Shown piece by piece: positions 43,801-52,600 of a stretch of 64,000 bases of DNA (position 1 is the first letter of the stretch; every line of letters starts with the position of its first letter). Below the pieces are notes generated by a model that had not been told where the DNA came from, ran no database searches, and worked only from the letters and a program-made list of their open reading frames with translations. The stretch spans positions 2,542,001-2,606,000 of the forward strand of contig NC_047063.1 in assembly GCF_902459465.1 (NCBI RefSeq), in the 5' to 3' direction. The translations under genes and the position numbers were made by a program. The DNA is from Asterias rubens. Taxonomy: Eukaryota > Echinodermata > Asteroidea > Forcipulatida > Asteriidae.

Positions 43801-46418
43801 GGTTGGCAAAAACTCGGGCTGTGACTCAGGACCTACCCACCTGACTACTCCCATTAAAGTGTCAAGACTGGGACTCGAACCAACCTTCCATGACCAATTA
43901 TTATTATTATTATTATTAATATTATTATGATTAGTATTGTTTTATTAAAAATCAAACATAACAGCCAAAAGGCTGAATTGTGTTTAGGTTTGCACTATAA
44001 AAATACATTCAAACATCAAAAACCAGCAAATATACAATAAGAGATTATAAAAATAGAGTAGATTTGAATATAAAATTTAAAAATTGTAAGAAGATATACA
44101 ATACAAATATATTTACACAATGAAAACAAGATATCTACAGGCCAGTAAAATTATTGGTGATTGAGCAGCTCAACTAGGGAGGGGATACAACTGTTTTTGA
44201 AACGGTTAGTCCTACATTTAACTGAGCAAAGTTTATTGGAATTTCTAATTGAGCCCAAATTTTCACAGGTTTGTTATTTCATGCATATGTTAGGATACAC
44301 CAAGTGAGAAGATTGGTCTTTGACAATTACTAAACATGACCAGTGCTTTTGAATAAGTATTTCATAAACTACTCACCACTTGAGAGCTTCCAGTCCATGG
44401 ACAGTCTCTAATCTCATTTTCATCAGCTCCTTCAGCTTGGTAATGATGTATTCCATCGGATCATCGGGACACAAAACGGCTAGTCCGGTCAGGATGGCCT
44501 ACAAATATTCACAAAAACAGAACGTTTGTTTAAAGGCAGTGGACACTATTGGTAATTACTCAAAATAATTATTAGCATAAAACCTTTCTTGGTGACGAGT
44601 AATGGGGAGAGGTTGATGGTATAAAACCTTGTGAGAAACGGCTCCCTCTGAAGTGCCATAGTTTTCGAGAAAGAAGTAATTTTTCCACAAATTTGATTTC
44701 GAGACCTCAGATTTAGAACTTGAGGTCTTGAAATCAAGCATCCAAACTCACACAACTTTGTGTGACAAGGGTGTTTTTTTCTTTCATTATTATCTCGCAA
44801 GTTCAATGACCGATTGAGCTCAAATTTTCACAGGTTTGTTATTTTATGCATATGTTGAGATACACCAACTGTGAAGGCTAGTCTTTGACAATTACCAATA
44901 GTGTCCACTGCCTTTAAAGCCATTATACACTTTCAGTAAACAGTATTGTCCAAGTCCCACACTTATATACTTATATACTTATAACTTATATATAAAATAA
45001 CAATCCTGTGGAAATTTAGGCTCAATCGGACATCGGAGTCGGGAGAAAATAATGGGAAAACCCACTCCTGTTTTCGCGCGTTTCGCCGTGTCATGACATG
45101 TGTTTATAACAAATCCGTAATTCTCGCTACCGAGAATTTATATTGTTTTATCGTTTTCTCAAAAAGTAAAGCATTTCATGGACTAATATTTCAAGAGAAG
45201 TCTTTCACTATTACCTTCTGTAAACCCTGTAAATTATTTGTAAATCTGTGAACTTTTTATTTTATTTTTTTACCGAAAGGGTCCAATGGCTTTAAGGGAA
45301 AGTATACCTCGATATATGATAAAACTAATGTGATAAGTTAACTTCAAAAGGATGTCACACTTTTGAGTTGCAACAGAAAATTCAGAATGAGTACCATGTC
45401 CAAGCAGATAGAGTAATCCGAAACACAATTTCAGAAGCGTTAACAAAATTTGCTGGCATAAAAACTTATACAAATCTTTTTACATACCCAATCTTCAAAG
45501 TGACCTGGGCCCAATTTCATAGAGCTGCTAAGCACAAAAATTTGCTTAGCATGAAATTTCTTCCTTGATAAATACAGGTTTAACAACCAAATTTCAATGT
45601 GATTTTCAGGATAAGCAAACAAAAGCTGAATACCAGTAACAAGCACTTATGTAACAAATGGAAATTTGGCTGGTAATCCTGTTTTTATCTGCCAGGAAGA
45701 AATTTCATGCTTAGCAAATTTTGTGTGCTTAGCAGCTCTATGAAATTGGGCCGAGGCCAGGGGGCATTGAGGCAATCATCCTCATTGCCTCCGTGAGCAA
45801 GCCGAGTTGAAACACAGTCCTCAGTATGTTTCTACTTGGTGTTTATACTTGCTTTAAAAAGCCCTTCTGTACAATCTGTGGCATTCTAAAATGGTTTTAT
45901 ATTCATAGCTATGATATTCATTATATTAAAGGCAGTGGACACTATCGGTATTACTCGAAACAATTACTAATATTAGCATACATGTAAAACCTTACTTGGT
46001 AACGAGTAATGGGGAGCTGTTGATAGTATAAAACATTCTGAGAAACGGCTCCCTCTGAAGACACGTACTTCCGAGAAAGAAGCAATTTTCCACGTATTTG
46101 ATTTCAAGATTTCAGAATTAGATTTTGTGGTCTCAAAGTTAAGCACCTGAAAGCACACAACTTCATGTAACAAAGCTGTTTGTTCTTTCATTATTATCTT
46201 GCAACTTCGATGACTAAGTTGAGCTCAAATTTTCACAGGTTTGTTTTTGTGTGCATATATTGAGATACACCAAGTTAGAAGACTGGTCTTTGACAATTAC
46301 CAATAGTGTCCGGTGTCTTTAAAGATTGCTGATTCATTCTTACCTCATACACATCAGGAACTTTGTGAAGCCGAAGATATTTCCGAATCTCAGGATCTAC
46401 ACCTTTTAATGAGGCCAT
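19844..46418 (-). CDS. FBXL13: F-box and leucine-rich repeat protein 13 (dynein regulatory complex subunit 6)
   Basis: Axonemal DRC6 of motile cilia; the F-box also suggests SCF ligase association. Coding exons in order: 46344-46418, 44377-44498, 42839-42932, 38581-38648, 37599-37753, 35775-35884, 34215-34316, 33475-33570, 32624-32649, 31905-32014, 31065-31218, 29129-29258, 28195-28414, 27323-27485, 25461-25580, 23403-23529, 22436-22654, 20935-21098, 19844-20330. Phases agree throughout and give 913 residues; human isoforms are about 735-825. The start follows an in-frame TAG with context AAAATGG. Residues about 20-60 resemble a RIIa/Dpy-30-like helical pair (VPDVYEAILTGLAVLCPDDP). Residues 120-210 are basic and Trp-containing helices. 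The F-box is near 232-283 (DISLLPRKLAIKIFSYLDL). LRRs of the SLAYCRRFSDKGLQYL and LDLSGC type run to about 752. A Lys/Glu-rich tail (753-913) has no family match that I recognise. Confidence 0.95.
20758..20845 (+). repeat. LINE/SINE 3'-tail-like fragment
   Basis: AATAATTTATTGAATTAATATTGCGC followed in part by GGGCGCATAACAATTTAAAA. Short 'TATTGCGC ... GCGC' tails recur near 28500, 51475 and 58830. Family assignment is uncertain. Confidence 0.35.
21153..21536 (+). mobile_element. MITE family A, copy 4
   Basis: Full-length TTAA-flanked copy, 55 bp upstream of the FBXL13 exon 18 acceptor, with the internal GAGACCTCAG...CTTGAGGTCT fold. Confidence 0.85.
21547..21752. mobile_element. Long-TIR palindromic MITE
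   Basis: About 40-bp nearly perfect inverted ends: TAGGGACTTTTCGTTTTCGA at the left and CCGAAAACGAAAAGTCCCTA at the right, each continuing into GACGGATGGTTCTGCGACGG or its inverse. GC-rich interior. It lies 10 bp from MITE A4. Confidence 0.85.
22255..22380 (+). repeat. T-rich simple repeat
   Basis: Imperfect TTTA/TTTTTA tract with about nine consecutive TTTA units. In FBXL13 intron 16's neighbourhood, just past the exon 17 donor. Confidence 0.85.
22790..23175 (-). mobile_element. MITE family A, copy 5
   Basis: Complete copy in reverse orientation: left end AAGACACTGGACACTATTGG, right end CCAATAGTGTACACTGTC, both with TTAA. Confidence 0.85.
24389..24666. mobile_element. B-family foldback element
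   Basis: Starts GGGCCCAATTTAATAGAGCTGC. The TGCTTAAGC motifs and a right arm with GCAGCGCTATGAACTTAAGC complete it. More diverged than the copies at 42467 and 45507. Confidence 0.6.
26043..26170. repeat. Palindromic element
   Basis: TTTTCAACTAGTGGTTTAA on the left pairs with TTAAACCACTAGTTGAAAA on the right, and ATAATTTACC/GGTAAAATTAT pairs internally. In FBXL13 intron 14. Confidence 0.75.
26481..26772 (+). mobile_element. MITE family A, copy 6, 5'-truncated
   Basis: Lacks the left inverted end and starts within AATAATTGTTACCATAAAA. The right end TGTCCAGTGCCTTTA is present. The central hairpin is partly deleted. Confidence 0.7.
27018..27090 (+). repeat. tRNA-like SINE head
   Basis: A-box TAGACAGCTCAGTTGAAAGAG and B-box GGTTCGAATTCC, spaced as in a tRNA, followed by TTTAGTAAAAATTTCTTTGT as at 37185. 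Pol III promoter-like, without a closed acceptor stem. Confidence 0.5.
28035..28185. repeat. Foldback element K, copy 2
   Basis: Outer GTTATCACTCGCGCG pairs with CGCGCTTGTGTGATAAC. The inner arms TGCGTCCCATATCCAA and TTAGATATGGGACGCA flank a short centre. It lies only about 10 bp from the FBXL13 exon 13 donor. Confidence 0.8.
28470..28795. repeat. SINE/LINE tail-like repeat
   Basis: AATAATAATCTAAGCATTTATATAGCG tail, then AAGAGTGTTCCAAAGGTTTG and similar words that I associate with invertebrate tail repeats. The assignment is from memory and uncertain. It directly abuts element L1. Confidence 0.4.
28796..29005. mobile_element. Element L, copy 1
   Basis: Ends ATGAACCGATCCGGC and GCCGAAACGGTCCAT are inverted. 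The body matches 55558-55767 at a glance at more than 90 percent, including CAGAATCGTGCAGAATGTCA. In FBXL13 intron 12. Confidence 0.85.
29982..30352 (+). mobile_element. MITE family C, copy 1
   Basis: TTAA-flanked. Left end AGCCATTGGACACTTTCGG, right end GAAAGTGTCCAATGGCT. The body includes GTGTCATGACATGTGTTTAA and ATATCGAGAATTGATATT. Confidence 0.85.
30470..30638. mobile_element. Palindromic MITE with about 70-bp arms
   Basis: GTCACACTGCAGCGATAACG plus ATAACGATCAAGACGCAAAG on the left pairs with its inverse on the right (CTTTGCGTCTTGATCGTTAT, CGCTGCAGTGTGAC). The arms continue into a shared CTATTGGTTGAA motif. It abuts MITE A7. Confidence 0.85.
30638..31021 (-). mobile_element. MITE family A, copy 7
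   Basis: Reverse orientation. Left end GACAGTGGACACTATTGG, right end CCAATAGTGTCCACTGCC plus TTAA. It ends 44 bp from the donor of FBXL13 exon 11. Confidence 0.85.
31171..31545 (+). repeat. Tandem copies of the 5' end of FBXL13 exon 11 with adjacent intron
   Basis: A unit of about 155-162 bp occurs in the real exon/intron boundary (31184-31229) and twice more (about 31338-31386 and 31500-31545). Each has AGATAGATTCAGATCTTGCA-like exon sequence and spacers made of 24-28 bp TGCTTACTAAAATGTCTGAA repeats. Confidence 0.85.
31557..31770. mobile_element. B-family element, degenerate
   Basis: GGGCCCAATTTCATAGCGCTGC at the left. A second internal ATTTCATAGCGCTGCTAACC suggests rearrangement. The right end is not clear. 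Confidence 0.5.
32281..32497. mobile_element. B-family foldback element
   Basis: Ends GGGCCCAATTTCATAGAGCT and AGCTCTATGAAATTGGGCCC. The inner arms include TTTCTTCCTTGATAAAAACA and its inverse. Confidence 0.85.
32797..33066. mobile_element. B-family element, diverged
   Basis: GGGCCCAATATGATGGCTCT at the left and AGAGCCATGAAATTGGGCCC at the right. Contains a local duplication of CAATCACCAATCYTTTGCC. Confidence 0.7.
35303..35678 (-). mobile_element. MITE family A, chimeric copy 8
   Basis: TTAA-flanked. The left end reads AGGGAAGGTACATGTTTGG, while the right end is the usual CCAATAGTGTCCACTTCC type. Centre AAGACTTCTAGCTAGAAGTC is a perfect palindrome replacing the GAGACCTC hairpin. Confidence 0.8.
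36780..37110 (-). repeat. tRNA (Leu/Ser-type)-derived SINE
   Basis: The minus strand starts with GGCCGAGCGGATGACAGCAC (A-box region), a long variable-arm-like stretch and B-box GGATTCGAATCCCGGTCG. These are followed by GTGACACTTGTGTCCTTGAG and a block with CCACCCAGGGGTAAATGGGT. Shorter copies: 2880-3150, 16640-16830, 42128-42470 and 60000-60225. Confidence 0.65.
37112..37190 (+). repeat. tRNA-like SINE head
   Basis: AGACTCAGTTGGTAGAGTG (A-box) and GGTTCATATCCCACTCTAG (B-box) precede TAAATTTTTCTTTGTTCA. Same family as 4866-4945 and 27018-27090. Confidence 0.55.
38310..38545. mobile_element. B-family foldback element
   Basis: GGGCCCAATTTCATAGAGCT at the left, with internal ATCCTGTTTTTATCAAGG and its inverse. 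The right end (TTTAGTAGCTCAAA) is eroded. Near FBXL13 exon 4. Confidence 0.75.
39187..39330. mobile_element. Palindromic MITE
   Basis: AGGAGACTTTCCAACGCTAG pairs with the right-end CAGAAAGTCTCCC, and GCAGCAGACATACCGGGTAA pairs with TTACCCGGTAAGTCTGCTGC. In the largest FBXL13 intron. Confidence 0.8.
40809..41186 (+). mobile_element. MITE family A, subfamily copy 9
   Basis: Left end AAGGGAAGGTACACGTTTGG, right inverse CCAATAGTGTACCTTCCCTT, and TTAA on both sides. It carries the same AGACTTCTAGCTAGAAGTCT centre as copy 8. Confidence 0.85.
42128..42470 (-). repeat. Diverged SINE-like sequence
   Basis: AATAATAATATCTGTGGTTTC start and the ACACAAGTGTCACGGC end resemble the SINE at 36780-37110. The middle is rearranged. 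Directly followed by a B element. Confidence 0.4.
42467..42710. mobile_element. B-family foldback element
   Basis: Ends GGGCCAATTTCATAGAGCTG and CAGCTCTATGAAATTGGGCC. The TTGCTTAAGC motif repeats in both arms. Confidence 0.85.
42975..43327 (+). mobile_element. MITE family C, copy 2
   Basis: TTAA-flanked with AGCCATTGGACACTTTCGG and its inverse. Internal GGAGTCGGGAGAAAATAACG as in copy 1. Confidence 0.85.
43905..44235 (+). repeat. LINE-tail-like AT-rich repeat
   Basis: TTATTATTATTATTATTAAT tract, then TATTGTTTTATTAAAAATCAAACATAACAG-type sequence that partly recurs at 37340-37450. No coding sequence. Confidence 0.4.
44243..44350 (+). mobile_element. MITE family A, right-end fragment (copy 10)
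   Basis: Only the last 110 bp remain, from ATTGAGCCCAAATTTTCACA to a damaged end. Close to the FBXL13 exon 2 donor. Confidence 0.65.
44530..44917 (+). mobile_element. MITE family A, copy 11
   Basis: Complete TTAA-flanked copy, 31 bp from the FBXL13 exon 2 acceptor. Its right TTAA is shared with the C element that follows. Confidence 0.85.
44914..45295 (+). mobile_element. MITE family C, copy 3
   Basis: Begins at the TTAA that ends A11 (AGCCATTATACACTTTCAG) and ends GGGTCCAATGGC plus TTAA. Confidence 0.85.
45507..45752. mobile_element. B-family foldback element
   Basis: GGGCCCAATTTCATAGAGCT and its inverse, with ATTTGCTTAGCATGAAATTT and inverse in the arms. Confidence 0.85.
45926..46322 (+). 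mobile_element. MITE family A, copy 12
   Basis: TTAA-flanked, full-length. It ends 21 bp from the donor of FBXL13 exon 1. Confidence 0.85.
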
Positions 46419-46523
46419 TTTTACTTCAGGAGGCTATTGTACTTCTAACCAGTGCCGACTCCTTTCGCTATAACCTCAGGTCATTGCAGCTTCAAACATC
46501 AACCCCTGTAAGAAATAAACGTT

Positions 46524-46829
46524 TTAAAGCCATTGGACACTTTCAGTACAGAAAAAAAAAAAAGTTCACAGATTTACAAATAACTTACAGGGTTTACAGA
46601 AGGTAATGGTGAAAGATTTCTCTTGAAATATTATTCCATGAAATGCTTTACTTTTTGAAAAAAACATAAAAAACAATTATCAATTCTCGATATCGAGAAT
46701 TACGAATTTATTTTAAACACATGTCATGACATGGCAAAACGTTGTCCTATTGTTATTTTATATACCAGTTGTGATACTCGAAGTGTAGGCCTTGGACAAT
46801 ACTTTACCCAAAGTGTCCAATGACTTTAA
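46524..46829 (-). mobile_element. MITE family C, copy 4
   Basis: Reverse orientation and shorter than the others. AGCCATTGGACACTTTCAG left, AAAGTGTCCAATGACT right. It lies about 100 bp upstream of the FBXL13 start codon, so it could sit in the 5' UTR or promoter. Confidence 0.8.
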
Positions 46830-46895
46830 AATAAGGCTTTCATTAACAGATCAAAGAACTTCTTTGTAATTGTATGTTCTGCAGGGTACCGGTCA

Positions 46896-47097
46896 CTTCG
46901 GCACCTTGCAAACTTGGCACCTGTAAACCTCGGCACCTTGCAAACTCGGCACCTTGCAAACTTGGCACCTGTAAACCTCGGCACCTTGAAACTCGGCACC
47001 TTGCAAACTCGGCACCTTGCAAACACGGCACCTTGCAAACTCGGCACCTACAACATCAGCATCTTGCAAACTCAGCACCCACAAACTCGGCTCATGT
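46896..47097 (+). repeat. Minisatellite of about 16-17 bp units
   Basis: Roughly a dozen variants of CTCGGCACCTTGCAAA, some as GGCACCTGTAAACCTC. Translation in either direction gives periodic Cys/Leu-rich strings, which explains the spurious open frames here. Confidence 0.9.
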
Positions 47098-49630
47098 ACA
47101 AATACAAACACGCACCCAGCTGAAAAATCTTGATTTTTACTACACTGCGTGGTAGGCCTCATTTTTGACGCAAAAGTTCAGTCCCACCATAGTCCCATAA
47201 AAAGCTTGATCCTGTTACAAAGTATTATTTTTTAATTAATAATTAATGGTTAAAAAAAAGGACCAACAAAACGACGCAATAAAAAAATGCCAATACAAAC
47301 AATAGTACAGTAGTGAGTAGTAATATATAATAGTATACACAGTAACAATACAATACAATTACAAATGTCAAGTGTCTTGCAATCAATGCAAGGCCAGCTA
47401 AACTACAAACAAAAGGCAACATGGCCAACAATCCCCCAACATAGTTAACACATTATTAGCCCGTTTACTAAGCCCCCTAATAAGACCCCAAGGCCTAACT
47501 AAGTAATTAATTTCATTTTAATTTTGATTTGACAGCACGCGACGTCCCGCTCCTCGGCGCTATTCTAAAAAAAAAAACATAATTAATTGCAACCATTAAA
47601 AAGCTGTAATTTCACAGTTTTACGTTTGCCAATCCTTTCGTAGCTGAAGTGGAAAAGCATTGTTCACTTCCAATGTCATACATTTTCTATACTTACTTAA
47701 ATTCAAAGTAATGTTTTTCATGCTAAACTGCTGATTTTCTGCCGAAAGTGGTGGTGTCGTTTTGTGTGTGTATGGCGCTAGCAACGACCTGACCCGGATG
47801 TGAACAGCGCCACCAATAGTCTTCAAAATTACCATCCCATGCCAACTAAGCCCCGCCCCTTTACTAATCGGGGGGGGGGGTCACCGATATAAACCTACGT
47901 TCACACTCGACCAGCTCCGATCATGGAAAGAGGCGATATCTCCAGTCTAACTCAGATTGTTTTGACCTGGATTTAGAGTCCGATCCCATGGGGCCTGAGG
48001 CATTGGGGTGGTTTTTGCTGCAGTGGGATCTAGTTCGGAGGACCTCAAGCTTAATTTCATTGTGTTCGGCAGCAGTGTGGGTTCGAATCCACGGGTCATG
48101 GTACAAATGATGTGCCCTTGAGAAATGCACTTAACCATTGCTTCGTTAAAGTTTGGAAGATAGCGCATTCTGCTCCACAATCGGCTTTCACAAAGAGCTA
48201 GTTATGGAATAGTCCTAACTTAGGACTAGTCAGTCCCATAGATAATTATTAAAAACTTAAGGCTGGCCCTGACTCGTTCTGACTCGGAAGTTTTTGGAGT
48301 TGTGGTTTATTCCACAGTAGGCTATTGAACTAAAACACGAATAGAAAGAACACACAACGGTTCGGGGTCCACAAAACAAGTTGAAAGGAAGGCGGGAAAA
48401 GTACAGAAGTTAGTATGATGACCAACATGCCTCAAAAGGCAACTCCACAATGTGTCCGAAGCCTAAATTAGTTTAGGTAACGGAAGAAAAACTCAGTCCG
48501 CGGTAATCAAAACAAAATTTGAAATCACCAGAAGCCAAAATCCCATTACAAAATAGAACATGTGGCACGGCTTTCGAAAATGTAAGATGATTGCAGATGC
48601 AAGATTAAAAACAATAATTTGTTCAGGTTTTTAAAAGCGAAGGTTCTTAAAAGCGACTCTAAAGTCTACTGGGATGAAGGCAACGGTGAATGCAGTATAT
48701 AAGTTTCTAAACACTCTTGATAAAAACAGACTCCGGCAGACTTTTATTAGGCCAAGCCGAAAAGAACTCTGAGATTCTCTGCTGATCGACCATGTCTTGG
48801 GCCTATGTGCTTGCAAATATTATACTCTCGTGGTTTCTCATCTGTAAACTATTGTGTTGCTCGCCTTGTTCAGTTTTGAGACAATACATTGCGTTAAGAA
48901 CATGGATTGTCCAAACGACTGGACGCCGTTCGGCAAGCAATATTTGTTCTGTTAATCAATATGCCACTGTCGTAATGCTTTTCAATAGGGAGATTTGTTC
49001 TTCTAAATCGAATAAAAAAGGGAATCCTTGAAAACAAATCGGGATTTTTTTTTTAGCATGGCAATATTAAAAATGTTTTCTTCAAGTCTTTCTACCAGGT
49101 GTCCACACTTCTGTAGGACGAGGTTCAAAGGGGGGCCTTGTGTAATTTTCCGGTAATTTGAAGTTACTTCGTAGTTTATGTTAGTATTTTTGACATTATT
49201 TTGTCTTCTTATTGTTAACATCTTACAACTTCATCAAGGTGCTTGAAAAGTTGGTGGATGGATCCACCAGCGATCCGCGCGCGCTCTGCTGACGCAAGGG
49301 TGCGTTTTGCGTTTTCCCCTCACATAGATATGGAATGTTGTGGGTTAGGTGATTTTTGCGCGTCTTAAAAAGTTTCCAACTACGTCACACTCATTAACCA
49401 AAAAAAAGAAGCGTACCCATTAATACGTCATCGATATCTCTCACGCGGAAGAAGCCAAAGACATGGTAACAGCTATGTTTGTTTATGTTTGGCAATGAGT
49501 TCAAGTTTGCTTTTCAAGGTGTGAACACGAACTTTACTTTCGCGGCGTTTTTCAATGCAACTTAAGTGCGATATTTCTGCAAAGAACAATTTTCAGAAAG
49601 TGTTTTCAAGGATTTTAAGAATTCAGCAAG

Positions 49631-52600
49631 ATGTTTCGTTTTGCTTCAGAATATGCTTCGGTGAAATTCCGGTAAGTCCCGTTTGAGTGTATTAATATTC
49701 ACACTTTTACATAGGTGTATCTTTTTTAATTCGACCTTGCAACTACATGTATATTGTCGATCAACTGCATGACGAAAACCTCCTCAGAAAATGTCTCTAT
49801 TTTGTGCTTGCTTTTCCCAAGCAAATTGTTGCTGCTCATCTTTCCGCCTTTTTTTTCGTTGGCATCGGCCAACCTTAAAGTATCAACTTTATTTTTTTAT
49901 TTAGACCTATCCCTACAGTATAAAATAAACAGCATATCCAAATGGCAAATGCTGTAAAAAAAAATGTTACAATTAATGTTATCAACTATGTCTCGTTTTG
50001 ACATAAACGCACTGTGCGTGATCTTGCTATCAAGCGTTATAGGGTCATGTTATACCTGCTAATTTACACGAAACCAGTTCCATGCCATCTCCGAAAAGAA
50101 AAGACATTTACATTTGAGTTGACATTTTTTTAGCGTGGATCGAAAGACACTGTTTGAGATATTACTGATGTGCTACAAAAGTTGGCATAGCTTGAACTGT
50201 AGCTCCAGTTTCCACCAAGATGCCTGTAAACGTTGCTTAGTGTGACAAAGCCCTTATTATTGTAGGGTAAAAGTATACTCGGCGATTTCAACTTTTTGGG
50301 GGACAATATAATAATCAGTAAATGCTCATCCTAACCATATAGATCCCTCAGTGGTCATCGCTTGGCAGGGTCCAAGCTGGGGTCACTGCCCCTTCCCCAA
50401 GAACCATCCCGGTTTCTGCCCGCCGTAATATCCCAGTCGGCATCAGCTAGTCAGAGTGAGACAGAAGTCCGAGAGGACCAATGTCTCCCGCCGCAAGCAG
50501 CACCAAGCTACCGGGTAGATCCCAAGTCGGTTAGACTGGTGGTAGAAAGCGGACAACAGCTACCTCAACTAACCCGATCGCTGTTCGACAGGTTGCGAAC
50601 AAGGTAAGAATCGTTTTGATAAAGAATCTAATCTCGCCATACTCAAAGAGTTGTGTGCCATTGAACTTTTCCCCGCGTTTTACATCACGGTCGCGGAAAG
50701 TTGACAACTTGGTCAGTTCACCATGCTTCCCCATTGGATTAAAATTGTGTCATTCTACAGAAAAGTTGCGGTACTTCTACCCCAACAAAAGTTGCGGTAC
50801 TTCTACCCCAACAAGTCCAATGGGAAAAAGAGCAGTTCACAAGAACAAATCAAAAGAATTACCACGGATAAAATAATGCGAGTCTCATGTTTACGAGAAT
50901 ATTAAGCGTCTTATTTGGGCGCAGTTAATGCAGTTCAAAAAACGGTGAAACAATACGGCGTTTGACGGGCATATTTTTTTTTTTTTTTTAAAGGGGGGTG
51001 GGGGGGGGGGGGGGACTTCTGAAACCCTGTTTCAGCCCCATGAGTAGGTAGCAATGGCAAAAGTTGATTGTAGCCCACGACTTAACTATGTATAGGCCTT
51101 GTGTGTCAGGCGACTTGCATAAAAAGTAATACATGTACATTCTAACCCCTGGACCACTAAGAAAATGTCTTTTTTTTCTTGCTCACAAATCCAGATTGTT
51201 CGGCAACCACAAAGTGGTTCCACTACCAGCGCTGACTGAGACTAGGTCCAGCGATTCGCTAGCCCGAGTTGTTAAGCACAAATCAGTGAAATGGAATTTG
51301 GTTCCAAACCAAAAGAGCCTCTCCAAATCTCCAAGGACATCATCCCTCCACAGGTAAGTCACTTAAATTTCATTTAGGAAAAAGAGAAAAAAACAGAAAA
51401 AAACTTTGACCACAGCATAAACTTTTTTTGTAACTCTAAAATGTTCAGATTTTTTGTTATCAAACATAAGAAGAAAAACTTATATAGCGCAATTCAGTCC
51501 TGCAAGACCTCTCAATGCGCTTTACAAAACAAAAGAACACACAAAACCTTTTGTTTATTTGAGAAAAAGTATTACAACAAATTACAACGATTTGCAATAT
51601 TTTTGACCCATGTGGACCTGTGTGAATACCAAACAAGTAAAATAGACTGTTTCTTCCATTATTGCTTTAATTAATATTCATTTGGTCATCGACACAAGAT
51701 ACAACAACGCCTACAGACAGTCAACATAACATGACATTGTAATAGTGATGCAAGGAAATTCACTGTTGAAAGCTCAAAAGTTGTTTTAGGTCCTTTTGAT
51801 TTTGATTCCGTGTTTTTAAATATTTTGGTTACAACTATTTTTCTTTTTTCTTTTTTCTTTTTAGCTCACAGGAGCAAAAAGTTTCTGGACGACCAGAAAG
51901 GGAAGGTCTCGAGAGAGGAGAGCAGGATGGGCGTAAAAGGCCAAAGAAAAGAAGATGTCGAGTGACTTCATCAGCCAAAGCAGTCTCTGTACGAGGATCA
52001 GTTGCTCCTCCTCAAGACGATAAGAAGATTAAAGATGAGAGGGAGGAGTTTGAAGAAGGAGTGCAGGATGAAGACCAAGACACCAGGATGGATCAAATGA
52101 TTCAAGACATGAGCAGCCCAGAGGTAAACAGTTTGGGAGTTGTTGATGTTATGTCTCCGAAAAGACGGAGGGTGTACAGTCTGTCACCATCACTCAACCA
52201 AACGAGCTTGTGCAGTCTGTCACCATCACTCAACCAAACGAGCTTGTGCAGTGTGTCACAAACACTCAACCAGTTGAGCCCGAGCTTTGGCAGCACACAA
52301 GCTCTTCATAATCAGACACCACTAGTCCTCACCTCAGCTTATACAGCTCCTCAGTGTGTCGACTTGCTCCCAAGAATCGACACACGCGACCTAGATCTCG
52401 TCTTCCGACAGAAGGGGTCATCCTACTCGCCAGTCACGCTCGGACAGGGCGCCAACGGCCAGGTTATCCTGATGCAGAGGCGCTCTGACAACAGTCTCGT
52501 CGCCGTCAAGCATCTAACCCACACGGGAAACCAATATGCAGCCAACGAAGAATTGACCAGGGAGACACAGGCAATGAGCGCCGTCTCCTCCAGTACAGCC

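Larger units (their letters stand above)
46419..49630. other. FBXL13-kinase divergent intergenic region
   Basis: 3.2 kb between two start codons facing away from each other; both promoters should be here. Contents: C4, the minisatellite, a poly-G tract near 47868, a SINE-like stretch 48040-48160, a fragment of the AGTCCTAACTTAGGACTAGT repeat at 48184-48265, and unassigned sequence. A frame at 48792-49031 has no recognisable product. Confidence 0.5.

Noticed and set aside
46826-47162. Cys/Leu-rich open frames that look like pentapeptide or tandem-repeat proteins on both strands
   Set aside because: They are translations of the non-coding minisatellite; several frames are open for the same reason and none continues outside it.
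48792-49031. 79-codon plus-strand frame with a hydrophobic start
   Set aside because: Resembles a signal segment by chance only. No domain and no connection in phase to the kinase exons.
49455-49470. X-box-like half site CATGGTAAC (and AGCAAC near 47780) as a ciliary RFX site for FBXL13
   Set aside because: Only half of the inverted site matches in each case. Such half sites are expected by chance.
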